This document shows, one piece after another, positions 1-13,600 of a stretch of 64,000 bases of DNA. The position numbers and the translations under genes were made by a program. Numbering within the stretch: the stretch's first letter is position 1; the number at the start of each line of letters is the position of its first letter. Source of the DNA: Linnemannia elongata (Eukaryota; Mortierellomycota; Mortierellomycetes; Mortierellales; Mortierellaceae); NCBI GenBank assembly GCA_036320915.1, contig JAXBDG010000021.1, positions 496,001 to 560,000 of the forward strand, read 5' to 3'. The notes below the pieces were generated by a model. That model had not been told where the DNA came from. It did no database searches and saw nothing but the letters and a program-made list of their open reading frames with translations.

Positions 1-2183
1 TCCAGGACCTCGAGAACCTCCAGGCTTACATGCGTGCCCTCCAGACTGATGGCACAGTCGTCTCGCCCGAGACCATTCACCTGATTTTTGGAAACCTCAA
101 CGCCCTTGTTGACTTCCAGCGTCGGTTCTTGATCGCCATCGAGACGAATGCGGCTCTTATGCCCCAGGAGCAGAACTTTGGACAGATCTTTTTGCTGCAC
201 GAGGAGGCTTTTACAGTCTATGAGCCTTTCTGTGCCAACGTCGGAGAAGCCAGTGCCTTGGTTGTTCAAGAGAACGAGAAGCTCGTTGTAAGTGTTTTTT
301 TTTCTGTGACATACATTCTTTGAAGGAGTTGAAGCGAATGACTCGATGCTTACGATCGTTGCCCTTCTCGCTCATAGAAAATGAACCATCTGATTGAGGC
401 CCAGCATGGCATCAACTCGCACTTGATCAAGCCAGTCCAGCGCATCTGCAGATACCCTCTGCTGATGCACGAGCTCATCAAGTTGACCGATCCCGAACAC
501 CCATTCTACCGCGACTTGGTCGAGGGTCAGGATGCCATCAAGCGTGTTGCTGAGAGGATCAACGAGACCAACCGTCGCCAAGAGAACGTTGCCATTGCTC
601 GCGCCCTGCAGCATCAGGTTGCCTGGAAAGACGGTGAGCTCGTCTCCGACTTTGGTGCCTTGCTCCTCCACGACTCGCTCCTCAACCCTCGAGGCACACC
701 CGATAAGACTCTTGAGGTCTACTTGTTCGAGAAGATCCTTGTCTGCTGCCAGAGCATCGTCAGCCGCAAGAAGCCTTCCAAGCCCCTAACCCGCGGCTCG
801 AAGCCCAAGCCCACTCTTCACTTGAACGGTCGAATCTACATCAACAACATCAAGTCGATCCTCCCCGTTTCGGTCGCCGGAACCCATGTCCTCCATGTTG
901 TCTGGAACGTCGCCGCCGAGGAGTTTGAGCTCCGCTGCCGCAACGAGGACCAGCTCAAGAAGTGGCACAGCGTGCTCGAGAAGCTGGTCAGCGAGGCCAA
1001 TGCTGAACGCTCCGAGATTGCGGCCATGAGCAATCACTTGGATGCCCTAGCGCTCTCGCATGATAACCAGTCGTCGTTCTTCAGGAATGATGATTACTAC
1101 CTTGATGACGACCTTGAGGTCGATGAGGACGATAGTTACGATGAGCCCCGCGGTTACCGTAGCCACTCCTTGCCCTTTGGTCTCTCCCAGCCCAACATGC
1201 TGGGCTCTCGTCCACGAGCCAAGACAGAGGATGGATCGGTCCCAGTGCCAGGCAATTGGAATACACGCACTGGCGGTTACAATGCTCATGTGACCGCCAA
1301 CGGACGTACTCTGGCCCCCGGTATGTCGCTCCCACCCCTGCCTCGCACCTCTAGCAGCGCAAGCACCGCCATGGGCGTGGTTTCCCCCGGGGAGTACCCC
1401 TACTCGCCTCCCTCTTCCTACCCAGCCTCGCCAACGGTTTCAAACCCTCGCGGATCAAGCAGCAGTAGCTCTTGGCAGCGTCGCAGCAATGGTGACGGCC
1501 ATTCCCCCCTGAACGAGACCATGTCCAAGTTCATGTCGTCTGAGGATGGAACAAGCGTAACCGGTGGCCAGCCCTTGGTCAGGAACGCGTCGGCGGGCTA
1601 CTCATATAACACTACCCCACCAGCTGCTCCTCCAGTGCCTCCAATCCCTGGACCTCTTCGCATCCGCGCCCAGAGCAGCCCCAACATTCACGCCTCGTCT
1701 GCTGCCGGACCCTCTTGGAGCAATGTCCCTGAGATGCCCACACACCATCGCAAGCCCTCCACCACAAGCGGCCCCAGCTCCCCAACGACGCCTCACCCCA
1801 CTGGTGCCTATGGAGCTCCCGCAGTGCCCTCAATTCCTTCTTGCCACACTTCGCCTCGCCCCGAGGGTGCTCGTATGTTGCGCCAGCAGTCCTCGAGCAG
1901 CAACCTGAGCGCGAACGGTGTCCCCCAGTTGAAGGTCAAGGTCAACTACCAGGAGGACTCGTACTTGATTGTGGTTCCCGTCCAGATTGGGTACAGTGAG
2001 TTGATCGAGCGTGTTGAGCGCAAGATCCGTCTCTGTGGCAGTCGTCGCACCGAGTCGCAGCCCCTGCGTCTCCGCTACAAAGACGAAGACAACGATTACA
2101 TCAACATGGAAGACGACGAAGACATCTCGTTGGCCATGGAGAGCTGCTTTGCCGACGGCGTCATGAACTTGCACGTCATTTAA
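1..2183 (+). CDS. cdc24: Cdc24-type Rho guanine nucleotide exchange factor (5' partial)
   Basis: This activates Cdc42-family GTPases and controls polarity and hyphal growth at the cortex. Two exons are visible: 1-287 (frame starts at base 3) and 378-2183, joined across a GTAAGT...TAG intron in phase 0, giving 696 visible residues. The first exon and the start of the second are the DH domain; LIKPVQRICRYPLLMHELI at about residues 109-127 is the conserved CR3 helix. A PH domain follows (about 160-300), then a long Ser/Pro-rich linker with PPLP-type motifs. The C-terminus (about 610-690) is a PB1 domain with an acidic OPCA motif (DEDNDYINMEDDEDI), which in yeast Cdc24 binds the scaffold Bem1. 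The DH-PH-PB1 order is diagnostic of Cdc24/Scd1. The N-terminal calponin-homology part and the start codon lie outside the window. Stop is TAA at 2181-2183. Confidence 0.92.
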
Positions 2184-4311
2184 ACCGAAAACTTCCTCCC
2201 TTTCGGTTGAGGAGCTGGAGATGCTTGTTTTTCCTCGCGGAAGGCATGAATCTCTTTTGCTCTCGCATGCAAACAGCTTTGGACGACGGGGACTCTTCTC
2301 ACTCCCCTACATGTCCACCAAAAAACATCTTTTTCCTCCCTCTTTTTTTGGTCCATACCCATGTTCTCCTCTTTTTTCGTTTTCTTTTTTTTTGTTCCTT
2401 GCTTCTATTCCTTTTCCTTTCTGTTTTACTCGTCACCTCCAACTCTTGTCTCTCAACAACATTTGTTCCTTCACATCTTTTTTCATCCTAAACGTCTACA
2501 GTCTTTCATCCCCTCTCTTCTCCCATTTTTCTTTCTCCACTATTTGACTATATCGGAATCTCCTCTCCTGCGGTGGCCTACCCCGAAAAAGAAGCGCTGG
2601 AAACGAGGCAGCAACCAAGGATTCCAACGAGGAAAGAGGGTCTTGGAACAAAAGCCTTGACTTGGAGTGGGCGACCACCGTACATTTCGATATAGTCAAA
2701 AACCCTCATTTCTTTTTTTTTATCGCGTTTTGTTTGAAACGCGTTAATTTTGGCTCTTTTGACGCGTTTTCCTCTCACGCGACAGATCTCTGCCATTTTT
2801 TCTTCCTCCCATCTCTCCCACCTCTTCCTTCGAGAGTCTTTTTCATGACTTTTTTAATGCCCTTTGTACGCCATGCAAAAACGAACTTTTAACGACCTCC
2901 TTGACTCTCGAATGGATCTCCTCTCACGAAAAAGAAATCCCCTTCTTATGACTCTTTTACGACTTCTTCGTTACGACCCATCCCGCTGCCACGACTTGAC
3001 GACACTCCCAAAAAAATACTTATGACTGAACAACAAAAAACTACAACAAAAACAACAAAAACAATCGACATCACGACAAATTGCATGGCGACACAAAAAC
3101 ACACTTATGAAAAGAAAACAATGACTCAACACAAAAAAAAAAAAACAAAAAAAAATACGACAGTAACATGTACCTTTATCCAGAAAAAAACATACCGGAA
3201 AAAAAAACGAGGATGAGCGACTTACATCTGGATGATACGCCAAAATATTCGATTACGACAAGAGACAACCTCCTGCATTCGCCTCTTAAGCGCATGTTCC
3301 CTCTGCTTGAGATCGCCTTCCTGGAGTACCATCGCAGCAGTCAAGCCTCATATCTGTTGCTCTTTGTCCGTCTTCTCGACTGTCTTTGGCCCTTTCTCCT
3401 ATTCGTTGTTCTCCTTCGGGCCTCCTTCCTTCGTCTCCGTCTCCCTATCTTTCCAGTCTCGAGTGTCCTGCTCCTTTGGCTTTCAAGACTCTCATGGCGA
3501 GAACAAGGCCCCTGTCCCTTTTTCCTTCCTTTTTCCTTTCCGTCGTCGTCGACACCCAGACTGACAGACCCACAAGGTTGAGAAGGGAAGGCTCCCCTCC
3601 TTCAGGTTACATTTCATGACACGCACTCACACCGCTGTACATATCCACCATCCACCTTTTCCCTTTTTTTTCTCCTTCCTTTCTGTTTTTCATTCCTTAA
3701 TCCTCCCTTCTCACTTGCCCTCGAGAAGGAAACATTCAAAACAAAAGAAGGAGAGAAAAAATTGTACAGAACCTTGCATTTTCTTTGTTCTTGTATATAT
3801 ATTTTTTTTGTTTTATCGGTTTGGAATGAAAAACAAAAAGGGAAAAACTCCCCCCACACACACATACACTCACACTCATCATCCAACGCATCCTCACCAT
3901 ACATAGACGTATTTTAGTTACACCTCCTAATGAAAAGTTTCTTGACTTTTTCCACACATACTCCCCCCGCGGCTTCCGGCTTCCTCATTCACTATTTTGA
4001 TTTTTATGTTTCTGTTTTACTGCGTACCCCTCATTTTTTTTCGGGGATGGGGGAAGTTTGTTTTTGAGTTTTAATCGGTGGTATTTTTATGTAATTGTTG
4101 CGACTGAATTAATTAGAAGTCGACTTTTTTTTTGGTTTATTTGCTACAGTCCAACTGAACGAGATTTTTTTTTGAGGTTTTGGACGCGTATCCTGGAGCA
4201 CAGCTTTTATTATTACTTCTCTTCAGTTGAAAAGGAAATGAAGAGGCATCCTGTTGTTGGAGGAGAGTGGGGGGGTTAACTCGTCTACTGCTCTTTCTTT
4301 TTTTTTTTTTT
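2184..4311. other. convergent intergenic region, no gene seen
   Basis: This stretch lies between the 3' ends of the Cdc24 gene (+) and the epoxide hydrolase gene (-). It is pyrimidine-rich on the plus strand with many T runs and some A runs. Open frames here are low-complexity Phe/Ser/Leu or Lys translations of those runs. It must contain both 3' untranslated regions; I can place no exact poly(A) site. Confidence 0.7.
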
Positions 4312-5392
4312 TTACAAAGAAGCCTTAGCAGCGGCCTCATTACGTCTCGCGATCAAATCTTCAACCGCCGTCTTCAAAATCTGGTTAACCTCTTCAACCT
4401 TCTCCGTCATACAGAAATGTCCTGCCTCAACGGTCGCAAACTTGACTCCAGGAACAACCTTACCCATTCCATTCGCCATATGTGGCAACAGGTAAGGATC
4501 ATTCTTGGCGAGAATCATCCAAGAGGGAGTATGGATGATGTGTTGGTGTCGGTGGGGGATATGAACGAGTTCGTCATCAAAGTTGATTTTTCGGGTCTTG
4601 TAGTAGTTTAGGGGTCCGCGGAGGCCAGAGTGGGAGTATTCTTGGACCATGTAGTCCAGCTCGGCCTGGGAAAGAGGGAGAGTTGTGGTACATTTTATAA
4701 GAGGGTGGTGAGATTGAAGTAGGGATAATGAGGATATGGAGGAGGCGTTAGTGGGATTGTTGGGTTGCGCGTTTCAAATGATACTGACAGCTAGGGAGGT
4801 TTTGCCCACAGAAAAATTGTTCGTTGTTCGTTGTTCGTTGTTCGTTGTTGTTGATTTTTTTTTTTTTTTTTTTACCTGACCATCGCAGTCGCCAGCCAAC
4901 AAGACCGATGAGAGGAACTTGGATTTCTATTCAAACATAAACAAAGAAACAAACATGCAATGGCGTTAACAGACTGGTAGTAACCAAATAATAGTAATAA
5001 TAATAAAAAGATGTAAGGCAGCGCGAAATAGAAGGCGGATGGAACAATGGCAAAAAGAAATATCGAACGAGAGACTTACGTTTCCGTCAAGCTTGGCGGT
5101 GGTTTCGGGATCAACAAACTCACGCTGGTAGGCGAACTGAGGAAGAATCGCAATGACCTCTATAAATATTGCCAGTTTAAAATAAGACGTGGGTCAACAT
5201 CGTGTTCACAGTTGTCACGATGAGCGCAATCGATCAATGCTCGGCTTGTTCCTCGGTTTACGAGGAAACAATCATACAACAGCGGCTGCAACGCAAGCTA
5301 TCCTTACCTTCGAGAGTCTTGTAGGTGGAAGTAGGGGGATTGTAAGGTGTGCAAATGCTGCGTTAATGCCGAGAGTGTTGAGAAAAAGCGGG

Positions 5393-5434
<42 letters not shown>

Positions 5435-6966
5435 GTTAGAATGTTGTGAGCAGTTTTTGCACAAAAGCACCTTATTTTTTGTTTGTGTTAATGTTTGTGT
5501 TTTTCGTGCTGGTGAGCACCATTTGAAGTAAATGAGGGTGCTCAAGCACAATTCGACGATATCAAAGAAAGGGCAACCCTCAAACAAACAATGGATGAGG
5601 GGGCGAATATTGATATTCATGCATTTGGGCACATTGGCATGCATGAAAGGCAAATCGCCTCCCAATCGTCAACTAACTGGAAGAAATAATCCGTTGCCTC
5701 CACTCTTGCATTGGCAAACCGAAAAAGCGATTGGGGAGACACAAGAATCCTGAGCGTACCTGATGATGCCGTTGAGGCGGTCAGGGTAGTAAAGACCGAA
5801 TCTCCAGACGAAAGCTCCACCCCAGTCATGTCCGATTAACTATGTATGTTTGAAAACAAAAGGTCAAACCGTTCGTCAGAAATAGATGCTTGTGTTTTGG
5901 GAAGAAGAAAAGAAGGCAACAGTCCTTTGGTTTTCTCCTGCCCCCCCTTTCCAACGAGAAGGAAACCTTCTAAACAAAAACATGGCCAGTCATATATTGT
6001 CCGGGTAAGAAAAGAACTTACAGTAATCTTGGGGATGTCGAGAGCATCCAAGAGACCGGCCAAGTGATCGGACTGAGCCTTCAATCCGTACTTCTCCAAT
6101 TCCATGGGTGCGTCCTGATGATAGGATTGAAGAAGAGAATTATGTGAGATGATAGAACCAATGTCATGAACAAGTAGGTAGAATGAAATCTAAAGAAATA
6201 AAAGGTTTCAACGTGTAGACCAAATGAACAACGACAAAAGCAAACTTACGGTTTGGCCATAGCCGATGTTGTCGATGGCAATGACACGGTATCCGAGTTC
6301 GGCAAAAAACTTGATCTGGTATCTCCAGCCGTACCAGAAGTCGGGGAACCCGTGGACCAAGACCAGAGGCTCACCGTTGGGGTCACCGGCCTCGACGTAG
6401 TCTAATGACAATTAAAGTAGGAAAGCGAAGTGGGATCAGTCTCATATGGCACCACAATGGGATAGTTTCCTGGGACCAAAGTAGTAACTGACACAGGGCC
6501 AAGTCAACAGACACCGATTGAAGAATTTCAATTTCTGTGCGGGTCGGTTCAAAGGTTCAAACGGTGAGCGTTTATCAAAGGTACTGCTCAATTTTCAACA
6601 AGTGCTGTGTGTGTGTTGTCGATACCGGACACAACAGGTGGAATCCTGACCAATGAGACTTGTACCGAAAAGAAACAAAAGGTGCAATGGTAGGAGGAAC
6701 CATGGTTCTCGACAACGAGGCTGTCTCTGGAATGGAGAGGGGGGATGACCCACTTACGGTATTTGACGTTCTTGGTCTGAGCGAACTTGTGGGTGAAAGC
6801 GGGGCTATTGTAAATAAAAACGTAAGGAAGGGGGGAACGACGAAAAGGGTGGTAAGTAGAGAGCAAACTCACTGGGCGCAATCGAACGTTTCATTCGTGT
6901 GGATCATGGTGGTGAGTTGGTAGACTGAACATACTCGTGAGGACCAATGTGAGGAAGGCGGGCCAT
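4312..6966 (-). CDS. epoxide hydrolase, alpha/beta-hydrolase fold
   Basis: This soluble-type epoxide hydrolase adds water to epoxides through an aspartyl-ester intermediate. Nine exons on the minus strand: 6966-6935, 6804-6758, 6401-6250, 6114-6022, 5839-5760, 5357-5308, 5159-5080, 4926-4876, 4665-4312; all junctions are GT-AG and keep frame, giving 312 residues. HGFPDFW (about 43-49) is the oxyanion region, GHDWGG carries the nucleophile Asp113, a lid Tyr pair sits near LNYYKTR, and Asp251 (AKNDPYLLP) and His278 (EAGHF) complete the Asp-Asp-His triad. The start is uncertain: ATG at 6907 with a second donor (GTGAGT, intron at 6872) joins exon 2 in the same phase. I prefer 6966 because its intron (130 bp) is like the others, while the alternative would be only 68 bp. 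No signal peptide or membrane segment is seen. Confidence 0.9.
4818..4850. repeat. heptamer minisatellite
   Basis: About four and a half head-to-tail copies of TTGTTCG lie inside the last intron of the epoxide hydrolase gene, followed by a T run at about 4854-4873. Confidence 0.85.
5396..5432. repeat. (GA)n microsatellite
   Basis: An uninterrupted GA dinucleotide tract of about 37 bp lies in intron 5 of the epoxide hydrolase gene, just upstream (in gene orientation) of the 50-bp exon 6. Confidence 0.95.
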
Positions 6967-7495
6967 TTTGAGTGGAAGTGTTAGTGGAGATGAAGGATGA
7001 TGAGAAGGGGCAGGAGATGAAGAAAGGAGGAAGAGGAAGAAGGAGAAAAAGAAGAAAATGAGAAAAAAAAAAGGAAAGGAAGAAAAAAGTGTGAGCGCCC
7101 TTTTTAAGAGTCCTGAGAACAAAGAGGCGAAGGGAAGGAAGGAAGAGGCAGGTAAGGTTGTGATCGCAGACTTGTTTGAGAGTGTCGTGGGGAGAAAATG
7201 AGCCGGACCCTATTTTGTCGACATGCATGAACGAATGAACGAGTGAGGGAGAGAAGGAGAGTGGTGGTCCGATTAGTGTTTGTGTCTTTTTTTTTTTGGC
7301 GCTTTGTTGAGGATAGGACATGCACTCTACTACGTACATTGGACTATGTCGTTGTCCTGCGAAGTGGTTGTTATTCGTTGTCGTCGTTGTCGTTGTCGGG
7401 TTGTGCTTAGGTTGTCATTTCTCGCTCCGGCCGATCACATCCTTACTACCCCCAACGGTATTAAATATTATGCGATCGATCAAGGGAAATAATAG

Positions 7496-7534
7496 CACAG
7501 ACACAGACACAGACACAGACACAGACACAGACAG
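7496..7534. repeat. (ACAGAC)n hexamer repeat
   Basis: About six tandem copies of a hexamer (CAGACA register) between the divergent epoxide hydrolase and SulP genes. Confidence 0.95.
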
Positions 7535-8256
7535 CCAGTGGGTGGGTGGACTCTTATCCTTGACTTGACAGGGAATGAAGAGTGAAGGTACCTGCCGAAT
7601 ACAAGAACCTAAAGGATTCACGCTTCTTATGCTTCACAGGCACACGCTCACCTATTCGCATTCACATACCGACACACTGAATGATTTGCATAGGTCGCAA
7701 GCCAAAGGAACAGTGATATCTGCGGTAATGGTATATGTTTAAACAAGACCAGATGACAGGACAAGGATGGGCTGGAGCAAAAAAATGGTAGAAGAAAGGG
7801 CTCAGAAAGGGAGCAAGCAAACAATGCAAAATGGCTGTGTGGCGAATAACGTGAATGTAAATGGACGTATGATAAACACGAAACATCTCAAGACGAGATT
7901 GAGGGGAAGAGGTTACTGTATTGTTTGGTGCTCTGAAGGAATCTGCTGTTCTCGTTGTTGTTGTTAGTTACCCTGTAGGATTGTGGACTATGGATTATGG
8001 AACAGGGTATGGACTTTGGAGTAGTGCATGTGCTCAATGAGCAACTTGAGAGAGCACCGTCATCCTTGTTGATAAACAACAGCAACAACGACATCGCCAC
8101 AATTGTCCAATTGCTCACTCGAACAAGCAATGTTGTTTGAACAGACAAAGGGCAAAAAGTTCCTCGGAAATTAGGAGTAAGGGTGGTAGCACGCAGAGTA
8201 CAAAGTCGACCGTCGATCAACCATGCGGGAGGGTAATGATTGCCAAGATAGAGAAG

Positions 8257-8258
<2 letters not shown>

Positions 8259-8298
<40 letters not shown>
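8259..8298. repeat. (GA)n microsatellite
   Basis: About 40 bp of pure GA dinucleotides in the divergent intergenic region. Confidence 0.95.
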
Positions 8299-8301
<3 letters not shown>

Positions 8302-9146
8302 GCAGGGCTAAGCAAATTGTAATGTGTATAGGGGTTGTGTGTGTGTGCGTGGGTGTAATGTGGACTCAGAGTCTACTTTTGTCGCTTTTCCCGTAAGGTC
8401 GTAGCTCGTGCTAGTGCGCACGCACAGGTTGTGTTGATGCATGGATTAGCAATAACCTCCCCTAGTGTTCCCCTCCACTACTAGCGATGTCTGCACAGAA
8501 CATAGCGTGTAGTATGAGGTATGTATCATGGCATGTAATACATGGAAGGATCCATTGCTGATGGTACATAGAACTGAGAACTGAGAACTGTTATCGGATT
8601 GTATAAACAAGTAACCAAAGAAGAGATGTAAAAGATGTAGATGGGCAAGATAATAATTGAATGACTGGATGAATGAGAATAGGTCAAGAGTGAGTGAATT
8701 TGAAGAAGGACCATTGGTCATTGGCAGGATGCTGCTGTCTCGTTGTTGTTTCTTTTATGAGTGAGTGAGAGTGAGTGAGTGGAGTGGAGTGGGGTGGAGC
8801 AGAAGAAGAGAGATGTGCATGTGTGTGTGTGTGTGTGTCCTTTACCAAAAAAGAGAGATGGGATTATCTCTCTCTCTCTCCCCTTCCACCAAACAGGAGC
8901 TCTCTGTCCAATTGATTTACTTGAACCTTCTCTCCCTACTGTAGTCGCCAGCTTCTCTTTTCTTCTTCTTATCCCTTTTCTTCACATTTCGCTCTTCTTT
9001 CTTTCCTCTTCACTCCATCACTCCTCTTCCTCCTTTCTTCTCATCCAATCAATCTTCTCTTTATTTTCTTTCTCTCTTTTCTCTCATTCCTCCCTTCCTC
9101 CTCTCTCTCTTCTCCGCACAGACATTCTTCCAGAAAGAAAGAAGAA

Positions 9147-10627
9147 ATGACAAGCTACAAGAGCGCACATGCGTTCGAGAACATGCACGCAAGTGGCCTC
9201 CCAGGAAGACCGCCTCTGCCAAAGAACGCCGCTCCAAACTTCTCTATCGGATCCCCCTCTGGTAACAGCAACTCTCATAACAACAACCACGATACCACCC
9301 ACGAAGGAACACCCACAGCCATAGGAAGGAAACGATCCGACTCAACCACCTCGACAAGCTTCTTTGGCCACCAGTCGTACTCCCACCCTCACTCGATCGG
9401 ACAGCAATCCTCCCAGGCCGCCTTCTCCACCTCCTTCGTCCGCGAACAATCTCTTGCTCTTGGAAATCTCGAACGGCGGCAGTCCTTTGACTCTGAGGCT
9501 ATTACCTCCCCAGGAAGCAACAACAACAACAACAAAAACCCGACTAGCCTTTCCTGGGCCTCCAACACCAACTCTAGTGGCACTCCTTCTGGTCACCAGT
9601 CCAACAACAACATTGTGAACAACGGCGATGCTGCCTTTGGCCACCGTCTGCCTGCGAACAGCACGAGCAACATCAACAACAGGAAGAGGGACGGCGGCGA
9701 CCGAAGCCCACCTAGTGGCTTGAGCTTATTGCTCAAGACCAAGGACCAGGAAGATTCCAAAGACAAGAACCAGTCTTCGTCCAGATCCAATGATACCAGC
9801 GCTGCTTTTGGAACCGGAACTGGATCCCTCGGTCGCAAACATGGCTCTCTTTCACCTCCTCCAGCTCCCATCGACACTAAGGTACACCCTAATCCCTCTT
9901 GTTCTTCTTTCAGCAGTCTGTTTTGCGGGTTGTGTGTGTGCGAGTGGGTGGTTTTTTTTTTGTTGGTATAGTGATAATACCCTCCGGAGGGAAGGTGAAA
10001 AAAAAAGAAAAAATATGTTGCAATGGATGACATGGTTTGTTTTGACTTCCGTTTGCTTGTGTGTTTGGGGGGGTGTTCTTTCACCGTCTTCCAACCCTCC
10101 TTCCCCTCTTTCTTCGTCTCCCTTTTTTATCCCTCCATCTCTATTGTGTTGAGCTCATTTGTTCGCTCGTTTGTTCGCTCGCTCGTTCCCTCTCCGAACC
10201 AATGTACTCCCCTTCCCTTGTTGACATAAACAAGTCTGTGCCAACCAGGTCCGTTCTTGGTCACCTTGGTCACAAATACAAAGGCCTTCGGAAAGCTTAC
10301 CCCAAACAGGACAGGCTGAGGAAGGAAAAGTGAAGAAACATAGTTCAACAACAAAAACAAAACCTTGGTCTCGTTGGTCTGGACACAACTCAAGTGAGAA
10401 AGAAGGAACAAAAAGAATGCCAAGTGACTCTAAACTTTTTTTTTTCCTTTAACCTTTTACGTGTACTTACTTTTCTGAATGGTGCAAACCCTTATCTGCA
10501 ATCAGGGTTCCAATTGAACTAATTTTCTATCGATTCATTGTCTCCTTGTTTCTCACCTTTTTTTTTATTTATCCTACTATGTCTTTTACTGGAACTTGAA
10601 CTACACTCTCGGTGTTCCTGACAATCG

Positions 10628-10662
<35 letters not shown>

Positions 10663-13600
10663 CTTCAACAATATCAACATCAACATAACCAACAACAGAC
10701 CGGATTCAATCGATCCAAGCATGCAAGCGGGGAATCCTCCTTTGGAGGAGAATCGTCCGCTCCGGCCTCAGAGACAGATCGTCTGCTGTCACGTCATCCT
10801 GCAGATCAGGCCCAGTTGACTTCCACTTCTCAGGGCTACAAAACCATCACTCCTCCCGCCAACAGACCCCTCGACGAACAAGACGAAGAAACACTCGCTT
10901 CCGTCTGGAATGACTTTCGCTCAACAAAGTGGACTCGCAAGGTTGCCATGCAAAAGTTTGTCTACGACCCGCTTGGCTACATCCCTGCTGTCATCCTCGG
11001 TCTCTTGCTGAACCTCCTGGATGCTATTTCTTATGGTACGTCTTGAACAGCACTACTCAGTTGAATTCACGGCGATTTTTTCTTTTAGCTGTTCTTTTTT
11101 TTTTTTTTTTACTTATTGCTGGCGACTGCCGACGTGGCGGAGATGAGAGCCTCTGGATCTAGGCCAGACTGGGGTTTAAAAAAAAAAGAAAAATGGAGGA
11201 GGTGCGATGGCAAACCCAACTATGCAATGCATGGATGGATGGCTCCTGCCCCCAATCATTGAATATTAACGGTTGTACTTTGTTGCTATTGCTGCTGATA
11301 TGTTGATAGGTATGATCATCTTTCCTCTGAACGTGGCTCCATTCCAGGATCTCGGTCCTGATGGTATCTCGATGTTCTTTGTCAGTTGTATTGTCTCTCA
11401 GCTGGTCATCTCTCTTGGTGGAAGTGCCTTCAAGGGAGGCAACGGTAGCATGATGATCGAGGTGGTGCCATTCTTGCATATTATGTACGTATTCTATCCC
11501 CCGTTTCTATATTCGATTGTCCTTCTCCTACATTCTCTCACATTTGCCTTCCATCGTGTTGTTATCCTGTTGCTATCTTTTTCTCTCCCAATGGGAAAAA
11601 GAAAGAAGGGTGTGGTTGACCCCAAACATGTGTCCCTTTCTTTTCTTGCTTTCTCGGAAAAAAGTAAAGAGGAGAAAAAAGGTCACCATGGTGACACACA
11701 TATACTCATCGCCGTGTACTCACACACCCTCCTTGTCTTGTATCTCTTCTTTTTTTTTTTTTTCTCAAACAGGGCAGAAACTGTTGTTGCAAGAGTTGGT
11801 GCTGAGAACAGGGATGCAGTGTTGGCAACGACTATTCTGGCATATGCCCTGAGTTCATTGATGACTGGTGCCGTCTTTATGGCCCTCGGATATTTCAAGG
11901 TATGTATGCATACTTGCTGCTGTCATTGAGTGGAACATTCATCGCTTGGCTGGAAGAGAACTTTATTCGTTGGACGGATTTCTTTTCTCACACACCCCAA
12001 CCTTGTCGGGTGGTACCTTTCGCCCTTTTGTGCCTGACTAACCCAAATCGATATGCTAATCACGACATCATCTTTTTTTTTCTTACTTTTTTTTTTTTTT
12101 TATTTTTTCTTTTCTTTTCTTTTGTTTTTTTCTTGCATGATGTAGCTGGGCTCTTTGATCGCCTTCTTCCCCCGCCACATCCTGGTCGGATGCATTGGTG
12201 GTGTCGGTTGGTTCTTGGTCGTTACTGGATTTGAGATCTCGTCGAGAATGACAAGAGAGTTCACCTACTCCTGGGAGACCTTCAAGTTCCTCTTCTTTGA
12301 CCACCATGTGTTTGCCCTCTGGTCCTCAGCATTTGGCGCTGCCCTCCTCCTCCGCGTCCTCCAGCAAAAGATCAAACATCCCTTTTTGGTCCCCACTTTC
12401 TTCATGGTCGTCCCTGGTATCTTCTATGCCGTTGTGTGGGTGTTTGGATTGGACTGGGCGATGCTTCGTGCTCAGGGCTGGGTCTTCCCCTTGCCTGAGG
12501 GCCATGCCCCAGGCTGGCAATTCTACAGCTACTTTGGTAAGTTGTCTTTTGGTCAGGTTTTATGTCTGATGAAAAGAAAGACCCCGGTGACTAACGACTG
12601 GTTCTGTCGCAATTGAACTGTGTGTCTTAGATTTGGAAAAGACGAACTGGGGCGCCATTCTGGAGACTGTCCCTGCTATGCTGGCCTTGACCTTCTTTGG
12701 TATTCTCCATGTCCCCATCAATGTTCCCGCCTTGGGTGTCTCGACCGGACGTGACAATGTCGACACCAACAGAGAGCTGATTGCTCACGGTTGGTCTAAC
12801 ATGATCAGTGGAGGAATCGGAACAGTTCAAAGTAAGTGGATCAGACAATTATTATACTGGATCCATACAGCGGTGTGTGGGTGTGAGTATTAGAATAAGT
12901 GCCTTTGACACTAGTTTCACAACGACATGTTTGGCTAACATTATCTCCGCTATTATGCATCTAATCTCACTCAACTCGTCTAGACTACCTCGTCTACACC
13001 AACTCGCTTCTTTTTATCAAGTCGGGAGGTGACAGTCGCGTTGCTGGTGTCATGTTGGCTGCTGCCTCTGTGGCTATCTTCTTGATCGGACCATGGATTG
13101 TCGGATACATTCCTGTTATGGTCGTTGGATCGCTCATTTTCCACTTGGGTATGGATCTTGTCAAGGAGGCCCTCTGGGACACCTGGGGTTTGGTTCACCA
13201 TCTGGAATACTTGACCATTGCCTTGATTGTCATCGCCATGGCTGCGTTCGGATTCGTCGAGGGCATCTTTATGGGAATTCTTTTGGCCTGTGTCTTCTTT
13301 GTGGTCTCCAACTCGCGCAAGGAGGGAGTTCGATTTTCGTGCACCGGCGAGAGTGCCAAGAGTACAGTCCGTCGTGTATACAGACAGCAAAAGTTCTTGA
13401 GACAGGTCGGGCGCCAAATCTACATCTTCAAGCTGCAGGGCGATATGTTCTTTGGAACTATTAACAAGGTCGAGAAGGAAATTCAGGATGTCTTTTCCAG
13501 GAGACGCTGGAAGGACAATCCCATTCAATTCCTTGTACTGGATTTCTCCCTAGTCCGCAACGTCGACTTTTCGGCGGCTGAAGGCTTTGGAAGAATCCGC

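Larger units (their letters stand above)
6967..9146. promoter_or_regulatory. divergent intergenic region between epoxide hydrolase and SulP transporter
   Basis: The two flanking genes are transcribed away from each other, so both promoters should lie here. The side next to the epoxide hydrolase is purine-rich on the plus strand (CT-rich in gene sense, about 6985-7090); the side next to the SulP gene is CT-rich on the plus strand (about 8860-9115). The middle carries two microsatellites and no convincing open frame. No TATA box stands out. Confidence 0.6.
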
